A stretch of 64,000 nucleotides of DNA from Rhizobium etli 8C-3 (GTDB taxonomy: Bacteria > Pseudomonadota > Alphaproteobacteria > Rhizobiales > Rhizobiaceae): positions 186,001-250,000 of the forward strand of contig NZ_CP017244.1 of assembly GCF_001908375.1 (NCBI RefSeq), read 5' to 3'. The notes beneath the pieces were generated by a model that saw only the letters and a program-made list of their open reading frames with translations, had not been told where the DNA came from and searched no databases. The translations under genes and the position numbers were made by a program. Position 1 is the stretch's first letter. Each line of letters starts with the position of its first letter. Shown in pieces: positions 1-8,875 of the stretch.

Positions 1-219
1 TTGCCCCCCCTCAGATTTCATGTTTCAATCTGCCGACGATGAAACCGATCGCATTTACGGAGAAAGCGTGCAGCGGTCAGGGCCGACAGTCCGTCAATGT
101 CTGCGGAGGTTTCGGCGCTTGCGACTGGCGAAAAGCCGCTGATCACCATGATGGAGGCGCTGCGCATGCGGCGAAACCAAACGGTTTAGCCGTTCCACCA
201 AGTGCCAGGACTGAGCACT

Positions 220-789
220 TTAGCGCAGCTTCTCAACGGCGACGGCAAGACACGTCTTGAACGCGGCAAGGTCCGTATAGAGCGCATCCCGCGCGGCGTC
301 TCCAATGATGAGGACGCCACCTCGCCGCTCAATCCCTGCGTGCAGCATGAGATTGTCGGCCAGGCCGAAATCCTCAATTGCAATACCGTTCGGGTCACGC
401 AGTCGACCTTCTGCATCATATGCGACGGCCCCGCCATAAAGATCGCTCACTCGTCCCATGTGATCACGGGCCACATTCGTGTAAGCGAATACAGGCTTAC
501 CGCTTGCGCACATAAAGCCGAGTTCGAAGGCCGTCCCCGTATCGGCGGCAATGCCACGAAAGGGCGTCAGATTGGCGATGATCGCGTCAGCCTCGATCAT
601 CATCTTCTCGTCCACCGCGTTTATCGCCGCGGCCCGCTCGCGCTTCGAGTTCGTGTGCGGGATTTCCAGATCGCCGGGCGAGAGCGGGAGAAGTCCCGCC
701 TCACGGGCAAGTGCTGCCTTGCGATCGAGGATCTCACGGGCGTTGGGAAGGAAGACCTCCGGACCGGCCAGATAAACTTTACTTGTCAT
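220..789 (-). CDS. nucleoside 2-deoxyribosyltransferase family protein
   Basis: A 189-residue cytosolic enzyme predicted to cleave or transfer the deoxyribosyl group of (deoxy)nucleosides in salvage. It opens with a typical VYLAGPEVF strand-loop. The family's catalytic region is visible as DAIIANLTPFRG followed by GTAFELG, with Glu89 at the position of the family's nucleophilic glutamate. The open frame extends further upstream, but the ATG at 789 is chosen because AGGTG lies a few bases before it and the family N-terminus starts there. It is divergent from a decayed Rrf2 gene. Substrate specificity cannot be read from the sequence. Confidence 0.85.
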   Translation of the reverse strand: MTSKVYLAGPEVFLPNAREILDRKAALAREAGLLPLSPGDLEIPHTNSKRERAAAINAVDEKMMIEADAIIANLTPFRGIAADTGTAFELGFMCASGKPVFAYTNVARDHMGRVSDLYGGAVAYDAEGRLRDPNGIAIEDFGLADNLMLHAGIERRGGVLIIGDAARDALYTDLAAFKTCLAVAVEKLR

Positions 790-965
790 AAAATCGCACC
801 TAAATGGGATGGGCTCGGCAACAGATCTTCTCGCTGTATCGCGAAGAAAGATCACAATCCAGTGGGGAAAGCCGCCCGAGCATTGTTCCGAAGTAAATTC
901 GACGGTTGATGATGACAGGCCGGCTAGTGTGTAATTGTGCTTATTGCACACAAGCGGATAGCGCC

Positions 966-1186
966 ATGCCGACCAGTACCCGATGTGCAGTCGCCGTCCA
1001 CATTCTGACCGGTTTGGCCGTCAGCGACGGCAAGCCGATGCGCTCGGAGGATCTTGCCTATTCGGCCAATACGGGTGCTGTCGTCATTCGCGGGTTATTA
1101 TCGAGGTTGAGCGATGCCGGTTTGACGCGACAGCTTTGGGCAGGCGGTGGCGCAATACACGTCCAAACGCGGCAGAGCGCCTTTAG
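966..1186 (+). pseudogene. Rrf2-family regulator, truncated remnant
   Basis: From the ATG at 966 about 60 residues match the winged-helix half of Rrf2 regulators: MPTSTRCAVAVHILTGLAV, then RSEDLAY, then VVIRGLLSRLSDAGL. The family continues with a glycine-rich turn and a helix ending near RPAE. Here the turn has lost a residue and the continuation (RPNAAERL) is in another frame and ends at a stop near 1186. No C-terminal sensor half follows. I read it as a dead regulator fragment. Confidence 0.7.
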
Positions 1187-1503
1187 CAATCACGCAGTTT
1201 CTCTAGAAGTTGCGGGCAGCAATCCAGCAGGGCGCAGCTAAGCTGGTCTGCACAAAGCTGCTCGACCAAGGATCGCTGAATGCACTTTGCGGAATTTTGA
1301 CACTAGCTGCGTTCGAGCCTCCTGACAACTTGCAAAAAAGGAGGCCTAAACAAGATCAGCAGGCATGCTAGGATTGGTGCCGCAGCGATTACCGGGCGCC
1401 TAAAGAATGACGAAGGACCGGAGACAGGGGCTCCTGTCATTAATACAAATCAACAAAGCCCGCTCGGACGGTTTAAACATCACTGCTGCAAAGGGGGGAA
1501 ACG

Positions 1504-3444
1504 ATGAAAAAAACATCTGCTAACTTGATTATTGCGGTGTTCGTGAGCCTGGGTCCTGCCTTGCCGGCTGCGGCTCAGGAGACAACCGATATCGGCACTT
1601 TGGACAGTGCGAAGGCCGGAAAGGCATTTTCCAGCAAACCCGCCTACTCGCCCTATGCGGGGCGTAATTTTCCGACCCGGCCGCTGTTTGGCGACACGCA
1701 TCTCCATACCGGAGCCTCGTTCGACGCCGGCGCCTTCGGAGCGCGGCTGACGCCTCGCGACGCCTACCGCTTCGCCCGCGGGGAGGAGATCACGGCGTCA
1801 AGCGGCCAGCCTGCTAGGCTGTCACGGCCGCTCGACTTCCTGGTGGTAGCCGATCATTCCGACAACATGGGCATGTTTCCGGACCTCTTTGCCGGCAAGC
1901 CAGACGTCATCACCGATCCGCAGGCCAAGACCTGGTACGATATGATCAAGGCGGGTCAGGGTGCCACAGCGGCGCTCGAAATCATCTTCAGCTTTGGCAA
2001 GGGAACGCTGCCCAAGAGCATGATCTACGGGCCGGAGACACGTCCTTACAAAAACGCGTGGCAGGACACGATAAAGGCCGCCGAGGAATATAACGATCCG
2101 GGGCGGTTCACGGCTTTCATCGGCTACGAGTGGACCTCGAACACGGCAGGCAACAATCTGCATCGCAATGTCGTCTTCCGCGACAATGCCGACAAGGCCG
2201 ATCAGGTCGTGCCCTATACGACGCTTAAGCCCTTGGGCAGCGACAATCCGCGCGACCTATGGAAGTGGATGCAGGCCTATGAGGACAAGACCGGCGGTAG
2301 CGTGCTGGCGATTGCGCACAACGGCAATCTGTCCAACGGCCGCATGTTCCCGATGATCGAATCCTTCACCGGCAAGCCGGTCGACAAGGAATATGTCGAG
2401 CAGCGCTCCCGGTGGGAACGCCTCTACGAGACAACCCAGACGAAGGGCGACGGCGAGGCGCATCCGGTCCTGTCGCCCAATGACGAGTTCGCGGATTTCG
2501 AGACCTGGGATTTCGGTAATCTCGATGCCAGCGTGCCGAAGACGCCTGACATGCTCGAGTTCGAATATACACGGTCGGCGCTGAAGAACGGCCTTAAGCT
2601 CGAAGCCGAACTCGGCACGAACCCCTACAAGTTCGGGCTGGTCGGCAGCTCCGACGCGCATACGGGCCTTGCGGCCATGGAAGAGGAAAACTTCTTTGGA
2701 AAGACCACGCCGCAGGAGCCGAGCCCGGAACGCCTGACGGCAACGTTCGTCAAGGACGCCAAGACCGGGATTACGGTGATGGACTGGGAGGTCGGCGCGT
2801 CTGGCTACGCGGCTGTCTGGGCGGCGGAAAACACGCGCGAGGCCATCTGGGACGCTATGCAGCGCAAGGAAACCTACGCCACGACGGGATCGCGCATGGC
2901 TGTGCGCTTCTTCGGCGGCTGGGATTTCGAGCGGGTCGATGCCGAGAGCCGCAATCCCGGGGCAATTGGCTACGGCAAGGGCGTTCCCATGGGGGGCGAC
3001 CTCACGGCAGCGCCGGAAGGCAAGGCGCCCTCGTTCCTCGTCGCCGCGCTGCGAGACCCGATCGGGGCCAACCTCGACCGCTACCAGATCGTCAAGGGCT
3101 GGCTCGACGACAAGGGCGAGACGCATGAGCAGGTGTACGACGTCGCCTCGGGTGGAGACCGCAAGCCGGGCGCCGACGGCAAGGTGCCATCGGTCGGCAG
3201 CACCGTCGACATCGAGAACGCGACCTGGACCAACACCATCGGTGCGCCGGAACTGATCGCGGTCTGGAAGGACCCCAGCTTCGACCCGAAACAGAAGGCC
3301 TTCTATTACGGGCGCGTCATCGAGATACCGACGCCTCGGTGGACCGCCTATGACGCCAAACGGTTCGGGACAAAGCCGCTGGAGGGCACGCGAATGACCG
3401 TCACCGAACGCGCCTATACCTCGCCGATCTGGTACACGCCGTGA
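1504..3444 (+). CDS. exported DUF3604 protein with PHP-like metal motifs
   Basis: A 646-residue protein with a Sec signal peptide (about residues 1-25, ending PAAAQ), so it should act outside the cytoplasm. The body matches DUF3604, a family without an assigned reaction. It shows the four metal-binding signatures of PHP-type phosphoesterases in order: DTHLH (64-68), ADHSD (116-120), AHNGN (271-275) and SDAHTG (383-388). I therefore predict a multinuclear metal hydrolase (inference). The start follows AAAGGGGGGAAACG. Its TGA overlaps the GTG start of a parvulin gene, and a HupE-like gene follows, so the three form one transcriptional unit. Confidence 0.85.
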   Translation: MKKTSANLIIAVFVSLGPALPAAAQETTDIGTLDSAKAGKAFSSKPAYSPYAGRNFPTRPLFGDTHLHTGASFDAGAFGARLTPRDAYRFARGEEITASSGQPARLSRPLDFLVVADHSDNMGMFPDLFAGKPDVITDPQAKTWYDMIKAGQGATAALEIIFSFGKGTLPKSMIYGPETRPYKNAWQDTIKAAEEYNDPGRFTAFIGYEWTSNTAGNNLHRNVVFRDNADKADQVVPYTTLKPLGSDNPRDLWKWMQAYEDKTGGSVLAIAHNGNLSNGRMFPMIESFTGKPVDKEYVEQRSRWERLYETTQTKGDGEAHPVLSPNDEFADFETWDFGNLDASVPKTPDMLEFEYTRSALKNGLKLEAELGTNPYKFGLVGSSDAHTGLAAMEEENFFGKTTPQEPSPERLTATFVKDAKTGITVMDWEVGASGYAAVWAAENTREAIWDAMQRKETYATTGSRMAVRFFGGWDFERVDAESRNPGAIGYGKGVPMGGDLTAAPEGKAPSFLVAALRDPIGANLDRYQIVKGWLDDKGETHEQVYDVASGGDRKPGADGKVPSVGSTVDIENATWTNTIGAPELIAVWKDPSFDPKQKAFYYGRVIEIPTPRWTAYDAKRFGTKPLEGTRMTVTERAYTSPIWYTP

Positions 3445-4370
3445 CTGAGATTCCGGCGGTTGAACTGACTGCCGGATCGTCGGGTCCGGCAGCTCGCGAA
3501 CGAGCGAGCGCGACCTCCTTGAAACGCGTGATGAGGGAGCCGCTGGTCCATTTTCTGCTGCTCGCGCTGCTGATCTTTGCCGGTTACGGGCTCTTGGGCG
3601 CCGATGCGAAAGACAAACCGGACAGAATCATCGTCACGGCCCCAAAGATCGAGCAGATGGCGACCGTGTTCGCAAAGACCTGGCAGCGCCCGCCGACAGC
3701 CGAGGAACTGAAGGGGTTGATCGATGAATATGTGAAGGAAGAAATTCTGGTACGCCAGGCGCTGGAGCTCGGGCTCGACAGGGACGACACGGTCGTTCGT
3801 CGCCGCTTGCGCCAGAAGATGGAATTTTTGAGCACCGCCGACGCCGAAGCTCTGACAGCGACCGATGCTGAGCTCGACTTCTATCTGAAAGCCAATGCAG
3901 CCATGTTCGAGATCGATCCGATGCTGGCCTTCCAGCAGGTGTTTCTCAACCCGCGGCGGCGCGGCGAGACGATCGCACAGGACGCGGCTTCCGTCCTCGA
4001 AGTGCTGCTGACCGATCCGGCAACGGATCACGCCCTTCTTGCCGATCCGACGCTGCTTCCGCCCAACCTGCCTCTTTCGGGCAAGACACCGATCAGCCAG
4101 ACCTTCGGCGTCGAATTCGTGGAAGAACTCGACAAGGCCCCGCTGGGCCAGTGGACGGGTCCCGTCGCCAGCGGTTTCGGGTTGCATCTGATCCGGGTGT
4201 CTGAGCGCGTGCCCGGCCGATTGCCGGCACTTGACGAAGTGCGCGATGCCGTCGCGAGGGAATGGACGAACGCCAAGCGCAAGGAACTCGAAGATCAGCG
4301 ATTTGCCAACCTGCTCAAGCGCTATGTGGTGAATATCGAAAGCCCGGCCGGTGCGGAATCGGGCCAATGA
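3441..4370 (+). CDS. membrane-anchored parvulin-type peptidyl-prolyl isomerase
   Basis: A 309-residue protein. A short basic cytosolic N-terminus is followed by one transmembrane helix (about 36-54, rich in Leu and Ala). A periplasmic SurA/PpiC-like body follows, including the parvulin-type end GQWTGPVASGFGLHLIRVSER. Proteins of this class help fold exported proteins. The GTG start overlaps the previous stop as GTGA, and its own stop overlaps the next ATG as ATGA, so translation of the three genes is probably coupled. The likely client is the exported DUF3604 protein or the N-terminal domain of the HupE-like protein (inference). Confidence 0.8.
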   Translation: MTEIPAVELTAGSSGPAARERASATSLKRVMREPLVHFLLLALLIFAGYGLLGADAKDKPDRIIVTAPKIEQMATVFAKTWQRPPTAEELKGLIDEYVKEEILVRQALELGLDRDDTVVRRRLRQKMEFLSTADAEALTATDAELDFYLKANAAMFEIDPMLAFQQVFLNPRRRGETIAQDAASVLEVLLTDPATDHALLADPTLLPPNLPLSGKTPISQTFGVEFVEELDKAPLGQWTGPVASGFGLHLIRVSERVPGRLPALDEVRDAVAREWTNAKRKELEDQRFANLLKRYVVNIESPAGAESGQ

Positions 4371-5362
4371 CGCGGCTTGGCGCCTTGCTGTCAGCGCTTG
4401 TCGCAGTGTTCATGGCCACATCCGGCATGGCTCATGAGATCAGGCCAGCCTATCTCGACATGCGCGAAACGAGGCGCGACGAGTTCGCTGTCGTCTGGAA
4501 GGTGCCGGCGCAACGCGACATGCGTCTCGGTCTCTATGCAAGTCTGCCGAAACCGTGCGTCGAAAAAGCCGAACCAGTGAGGTCGATCGACGGCGGTGCC
4601 TATCTGGAGCGGTGGACCGTCGCCTGCGCTGGCGGATTGAAAGGCGGCGAAATCACCATCGACGGCCTCAGGTCAACCATGACCGAAGCGCTCGTTCGCA
4701 TCGAATACGAGAGCGGAGACACGGAGGTCGTGCGCCTCATGCCGGACGCGCCATCTTTCGTCACTGCCGGCGCACAGACCAGCCTTGATGTCGCTCAGGC
4801 CTATTTCCTGCTGGGCGTCGACCACATACTCTCGGGTCTCGATCATTTACTTTTCGTTCTTGCCCTTATGCTGCTCATTCGAGAGCCCTGGATGCTGGTC
4901 AAGACAATCACGGCTTTTACGATTGCCCACAGCATCACGTTGGCTGGAGCCTTGCTCGGGTATTTCAGTCTGCCGCAGAAGCCCGTCGAAGCGACAATTG
5001 CGCTCAGCATTGCCTTCGTCGCGAGCGAATTGGTCAGAATGAAGCCGGGCGAGAGACGACTGTCCGAGGGCTACCCCTGGGTCGTGGCCTTCGCGTTTGG
5101 ACTGCTGCACGGCTTCGGTTTTGCCGGTGCCCTTAAGGAAATCGGCCTGCCGCAATTCGACGTGCCGCTGAGCCTGCTGACATTCAACCTGGGGGTCGAG
5201 GCGGGCCAGATGATCTTCGTCGCCGCGGCGCTGGTCGTGTTGAAGGCGGCAGGTGCATTGGGCGCGATAAAGCCCGCACCTGCGCGTCAATTCGGCGCCT
5301 ACATGATAGGAACAGCCGCGATGCTGTGGCTGGTTTCGCGGATCGCCGGGTTGGCGGCGTGA
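4367..5362 (+). CDS. HupE/UreJ-like membrane protein
   Basis: A 331-residue protein with a signal-like N-terminus (MTRLGALLSALVAVF to about MAHE), an extracytoplasmic domain of roughly 115 residues, then about six membrane helices. The HupE/UreJ_2 signature HILSGLDHLLFVLAL is present (His153 and His160). A second conserved segment is GLLHGFGFAG. Related proteins are linked to nickel or cobalt supply, but this subfamily is uncharacterised and a metal role here is inference. The frame stays open upstream to 4262. The ATG at 4367 is preferred because it overlaps the parvulin stop as ATGA and begins the signal sequence. Confidence 0.82.
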   Translation: MTRLGALLSALVAVFMATSGMAHEIRPAYLDMRETRRDEFAVVWKVPAQRDMRLGLYASLPKPCVEKAEPVRSIDGGAYLERWTVACAGGLKGGEITIDGLRSTMTEALVRIEYESGDTEVVRLMPDAPSFVTAGAQTSLDVAQAYFLLGVDHILSGLDHLLFVLALMLLIREPWMLVKTITAFTIAHSITLAGALLGYFSLPQKPVEATIALSIAFVASELVRMKPGERRLSEGYPWVVAFAFGLLHGFGFAGALKEIGLPQFDVPLSLLTFNLGVEAGQMIFVAAALVVLKAAGALGAIKPAPARQFGAYMIGTAAMLWLVSRIAGLAA

Positions 5363-5569
5363 GCAGCGCCAACCGAAAGGTCCATTCTCGCTCCGCTGCC
5401 AGCCCGCAGTAGTACGCCGACGCGGGCGCCACTTCCCTTTTCGGCGTCGCAATCGCTCGCGGTCGTACCTATCGCCGCCTGTGCCTCGGGATAGTCACTG
5501 GGAACACAAGTGGGGAATTGTCAGGCGGCATTCGCATTCGCTTACTGATTGCGGATCGGCAATTCCTGA

Positions 5570-6165
5570 GATATCGCACAGTTCAGATTGCCCGAGGTAC
5601 ATGGACGCCGACTTCGGCGACCTGCTGAACACCTCGACTTCGCCTTCATGGCGGCGGGCGAGGTGCGGTACGACCGCTACAACATTATCGCCGACATCAT
5701 CTATACCAGACTCGGGGCGGATGTGGGCACGCCTGCCGGCACCTGGCCGACAGTCTCGACGTTACCTCGAAGATGTTCGCCGGCCTGCTCGGTGTCGGCT
5801 ACTCCCCTGGGGCATCAGGGTCTGGTCGCTCGACATGACCATCGGATTCAACGGTGGGCTGTTTCGACGGCCCGTAAGGCGACGACGGTGATACCTGAGT
5901 TGATGGCATCGCAGCTTTTTGAGGCAATTACTTCTTTACGCCGGAGATCTGGATGACCGGATGGGGACTGGTCGGTGCAGGCGCGCGGATATCGACTGGG
6001 ACGTCGCCTTGGCCCTCGGCTACAAACTCAACGGGACGGTGTCGGGCGTCGCGGCGTACCGCCGATCGGGGATCAACTACAGAAACGACGGGTTCTCTTC
6101 GACGGCGTGCAGCAGGGTCCGATCCTTGGGGTCGCTATCCATTTTTAGTGCGACCCTCGGGATGG
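5570..6165 (+). pseudogene. outer-membrane beta-barrel protein, multiply frameshifted
   Basis: Consecutive pieces in different frames read as one small outer-membrane protein. They include LDFAFMAAGEVRYDRYNIIA, then DIIYTRLGADVGTPAG, then MFAGLLGVGYS in another frame. The last are FTPEIWMTGWG-like sequence and DWDVALALGYKLNGTVSGVA followed by AYRRSGINYRNDGF. The end resembles the usual last strand (QQGP-LG-hydrophobic). At least four frame changes and an early stop make it non-functional. It accounts for most of the 1 kb between the HupE-like and SulP genes; the rest of that gap shows nothing clear. Confidence 0.75.
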
Positions 6166-6351
6166 ACATCCTCATGCCGGTGCTGGCCCCAAAGCTAAGC
6201 GCACACTTGTCTAATCCCGTCACATCGGCGCGCGGCCTCCCGATCGCCGACCTCGTATAAATTGGTACCGCTTCAAGCGTGCGTCGTCGTCACCAGCATG
6301 CGTGTGGTCTCTTCATTCTCGCAGAACCTCGCCAGCAAAAATCGAACACCT

Positions 6352-8085
6352 TCAACCATCTCGCTGGCTCACTGTAGTCTGCGACCCCTGCAGGATTCCC
6401 GCACGCGCGGCCGTCACTGCGTCGGCCAGCGTTCTCTTGAAGCGCACCCGCGGCGGTCGCATGCCGTGTATCAGCAGCACGCGCCGGACCGACGATGATG
6501 CGCCGCCAATGTGAACGGCGGCGCCTTGATGATGAGCCTTACGCACAAAGCCTTCGATGGTGGCGGCTCCCGTCGAGTCGAGAATTTGCACAGCTGAGAA
6601 ATCGATGACATAGGCTTTGGGGTGCTCACCAATACGATCCAGCGCGGCCCCGACGCCTGCCGCCGCCCCGAAGAAGAACGCCCCGGATATCCGGCAGACG
6701 ACGATGTCCGGATCGGTTGCCAGATCCGCCTCGTAAGGTTTGCGCCCGTTGCCATTCATCGTATCGGCCTTGTCCTGCTCAGCGACCGACCATGTGTGCT
6801 CGACTTCGACGGCCTCCGCCATACGATGCAGGAAAAGCAGCGTGCCCAACGCAAAGCCGACCAGAATACCCTCGGTCAGGTCGCGAAAGACAACCAGCAG
6901 GAAGGTGGCAAGCAGCACGACGGCATCGCCTCGCGAGGCGCGCACGAGCGTCGCGAATTCGTGCTTTTCCGCCATATTCCAGGCCACGACCGCCAGCACG
7001 CCAGCCAGTGCGGCCAGCGGGATATAAGCGGCAAGTGGCGCGGCGATCAGCATAAACAGCAATAGAAAGACCGAATGCAGCATGCCCGATAAAGGACCGC
7101 GGGCGCCGGAGCGGACATTGGTTGCTGTGCGGGCGATGTTGCCGGTCACGCAGAAACCGCCGAAGAGCGGAGCGGCGATATTAGCCACGCCTTGGGCTAC
7201 CAGTTCGCAGTTGGACCGGTGTCGCCGGCCGCTCATGGAGTCGGCCACGACGGCCGAGAGCAGGCTCTCGATGCAGCCGAGGAGCGCGAAGGAAAGCGCG
7301 GACGGGAAGACTTCCACTACCTTCGCCCATGAGAGCGATGGCACCTGCGGCATCGGCAGCGAATGCGGAATACCGCCGAACCGCGTGCCGACAGTTTCGA
7401 CTGGCAGGCCGAGTATGGCGGCCGCAGTGGCAGCAACTGCCACCGAAATGATGAAGGCGGGCCAATGCGGCCGGTAGCGGCGGACGCCAACGATGACGCC
7501 AATCGTGAGAGCCGCGCTGGCAATTGCAAAGATGTTCGTCGTCGGCATGGCACTGCCGATAGCCAAAAGCTTCGGCAAGAGCGGCCCCGGCTCCTTGTCG
7601 AGGGTAAGGCCGAGCAATTCCCTGAGCTGGCTGGCAAAGATGATGACCGCGATGCCAGAGGTGAAGCCGACCGTCACCGGATAGGGGATGTATTTGATGA
7701 AGGTCCCGAGCTGCAGCAGTCCGACCACGATCAGGATCGCGCCGGAGATCATCGTCGCAAGGAGAAGACCGTCGAGCCCGTGCTGTGCCACGGTCGCGGA
7801 CACGAGCACGATGAACGCGCCGGCCGGTCCGGCTATCTGAAAGCGGCTGCCACCAAATGCCGAAACAAGGAAGCCGCCGATGATTGACGTGTAGAGCCCG
7901 CGATCGGGAGTGACTCCGGAAGCGATCGCAATCGCCATCGACAGCGGCAGCGCCACGATGGCGACCGTAAGGCCGGCAATGGCATCGGCTTTCAGGTCGG
8001 CGAGGCCGTAGTGCTCGCGCAGAACCGTGACAAGCTTGGGAGTGAACAGCTCAAAAAAGCTGGGCTCAACAGTTCGAGCGACCAT
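6352..8085 (-). CDS. SulP-family anion permease with STAS domain
   Basis: A 577-residue inner-membrane transporter. The N-terminal SulP core has the usual entry ADAIAGLTVAIVALPLSMAIA, then the FQIAGPAGAFIVL and VTGNIARTATN segments and about 10-12 helices. A cytosolic STAS domain closes the protein (AYVIDFSAVQILDSTGAA, with the Ser of the DST loop). SulP members move sulfate, bicarbonate or dicarboxylates; the anion here is not evident. The ATG at 8085 is chosen because AAAGGA sits eight bases upstream; a GTG at 8106 is also in frame. An XRE regulator gene lies 82 bases upstream on the same strand. Confidence 0.9.
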   Translation of the reverse strand: MVARTVEPSFFELFTPKLVTVLREHYGLADLKADAIAGLTVAIVALPLSMAIAIASGVTPDRGLYTSIIGGFLVSAFGGSRFQIAGPAGAFIVLVSATVAQHGLDGLLLATMISGAILIVVGLLQLGTFIKYIPYPVTVGFTSGIAVIIFASQLRELLGLTLDKEPGPLLPKLLAIGSAMPTTNIFAIASAALTIGVIVGVRRYRPHWPAFIISVAVAATAAAILGLPVETVGTRFGGIPHSLPMPQVPSLSWAKVVEVFPSALSFALLGCIESLLSAVVADSMSGRRHRSNCELVAQGVANIAAPLFGGFCVTGNIARTATNVRSGARGPLSGMLHSVFLLLFMLIAAPLAAYIPLAALAGVLAVVAWNMAEKHEFATLVRASRGDAVVLLATFLLVVFRDLTEGILVGFALGTLLFLHRMAEAVEVEHTWSVAEQDKADTMNGNGRKPYEADLATDPDIVVCRISGAFFFGAAAGVGAALDRIGEHPKAYVIDFSAVQILDSTGAATIEGFVRKAHHQGAAVHIGGASSSVRRVLLIHGMRPPRVRFKRTLADAVTAARAGILQGSQTTVSQRDG

Positions 8086-8167
8086 GGCGATCCTTTCACG
8101 TTCCACAACAGAGGCGGATCGTCGGCCCGTCGGCCGGTCGGCGCCGCGTTCGCGAAATTCCTGAGAA

Positions 8168-8428
8168 TTAGCCGGTATTTACAGGGTGTTTGAGACGGAC
8201 ACCGCGGCCGCCACCGCCACTGACGGTGTGCTCGCCAATCAGCTCGATGCCGGCGCGGTCGAGCGCCTCGACAACCTTGACCAAGGAATCGATCACCCCG
8301 CGCACATTGCCGGAGCTTGCCTCCATGCGCTGGATGGTCGGCACCGATACGCCAGCCATCGCTGCCATGGTTTTCTGGTCGATATCGAGGAGCGCTCGGG
8401 CGGCACGAAGTTGGGCGGCAGTGATCAT
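8168..8428 (-). CDS. small XRE-family transcriptional regulator
   Basis: An 86-residue protein made almost entirely of a helix-turn-helix: ITAAQLRAARALLDIDQKTM, then AAMAGVSVPTIQRMEA. A short tail (IELIGEHTVSGGGGRGVRL) follows. It precedes the SulP gene on the same strand, so it probably controls that transporter and itself. No ligand-binding domain is present. Confidence 0.85.
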   Translation of the reverse strand: MITAAQLRAARALLDIDQKTMAAMAGVSVPTIQRMEASSGNVRGVIDSLVKVVEALDRAGIELIGEHTVSGGGGRGVRLKHPVNTG

Positions 8429-8875
8429 TCAGGGCATTCATAAATGCATGCAAAATCTCCTTGAGAACATTATCATTGAAGTAGAAAACATCAACACAAA
8501 ACGAAATACCTTGATGGCAAACTGCTGCATTTGTCGCCTACTATGTGCAGCATGACCGACGATACCGACCAAGCCAGCAGCCGAATGGCACCTGGCTGTC
8601 CTTGACACCGCCGCTGCCGGTCCCGCACCAAGCGTGGGGCTCGGCTCCGGCCAATGCCTGAGGGCGTGCATCCGCCGCTCGGGTGGATTGAAAGATGTCC
8701 GATCTTCAGTTCGCGCCGCGCCCCGCGGATCGTCGCCACAGGGGAGGGGTCTCGCTTCGGATCGTGGTCGAGGTGAAGCTGGTCGCGGGAATCACCGCTT
8801 CCGAGCGGGTGCTGACGCACTGCCCCGCCGGAACCTTCGGACGTGGCAGCCGTTAGGCCGACACTGGAGCGGAAG

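Noticed and set aside
1..219. Possible 3' remnant of a Gfo/Idh/MocA oxidoreductase (SALATGEKPLITMMEALR)
   Set aside because: The match is short and by eye only, with frame changes around it; not enough for a feature.
1207..1371. Plus-strand frame AAIQQGAAKLV... after the Rrf2 relic
   Set aside because: It has protein-like composition but no start, and it does not match the Rrf2 C-terminus or any family I know.
8695..8856. A 53-codon plus-strand frame before the HWE kinase
   Set aside because: No ribosome site and no recognisable family; coding status cannot be supported.
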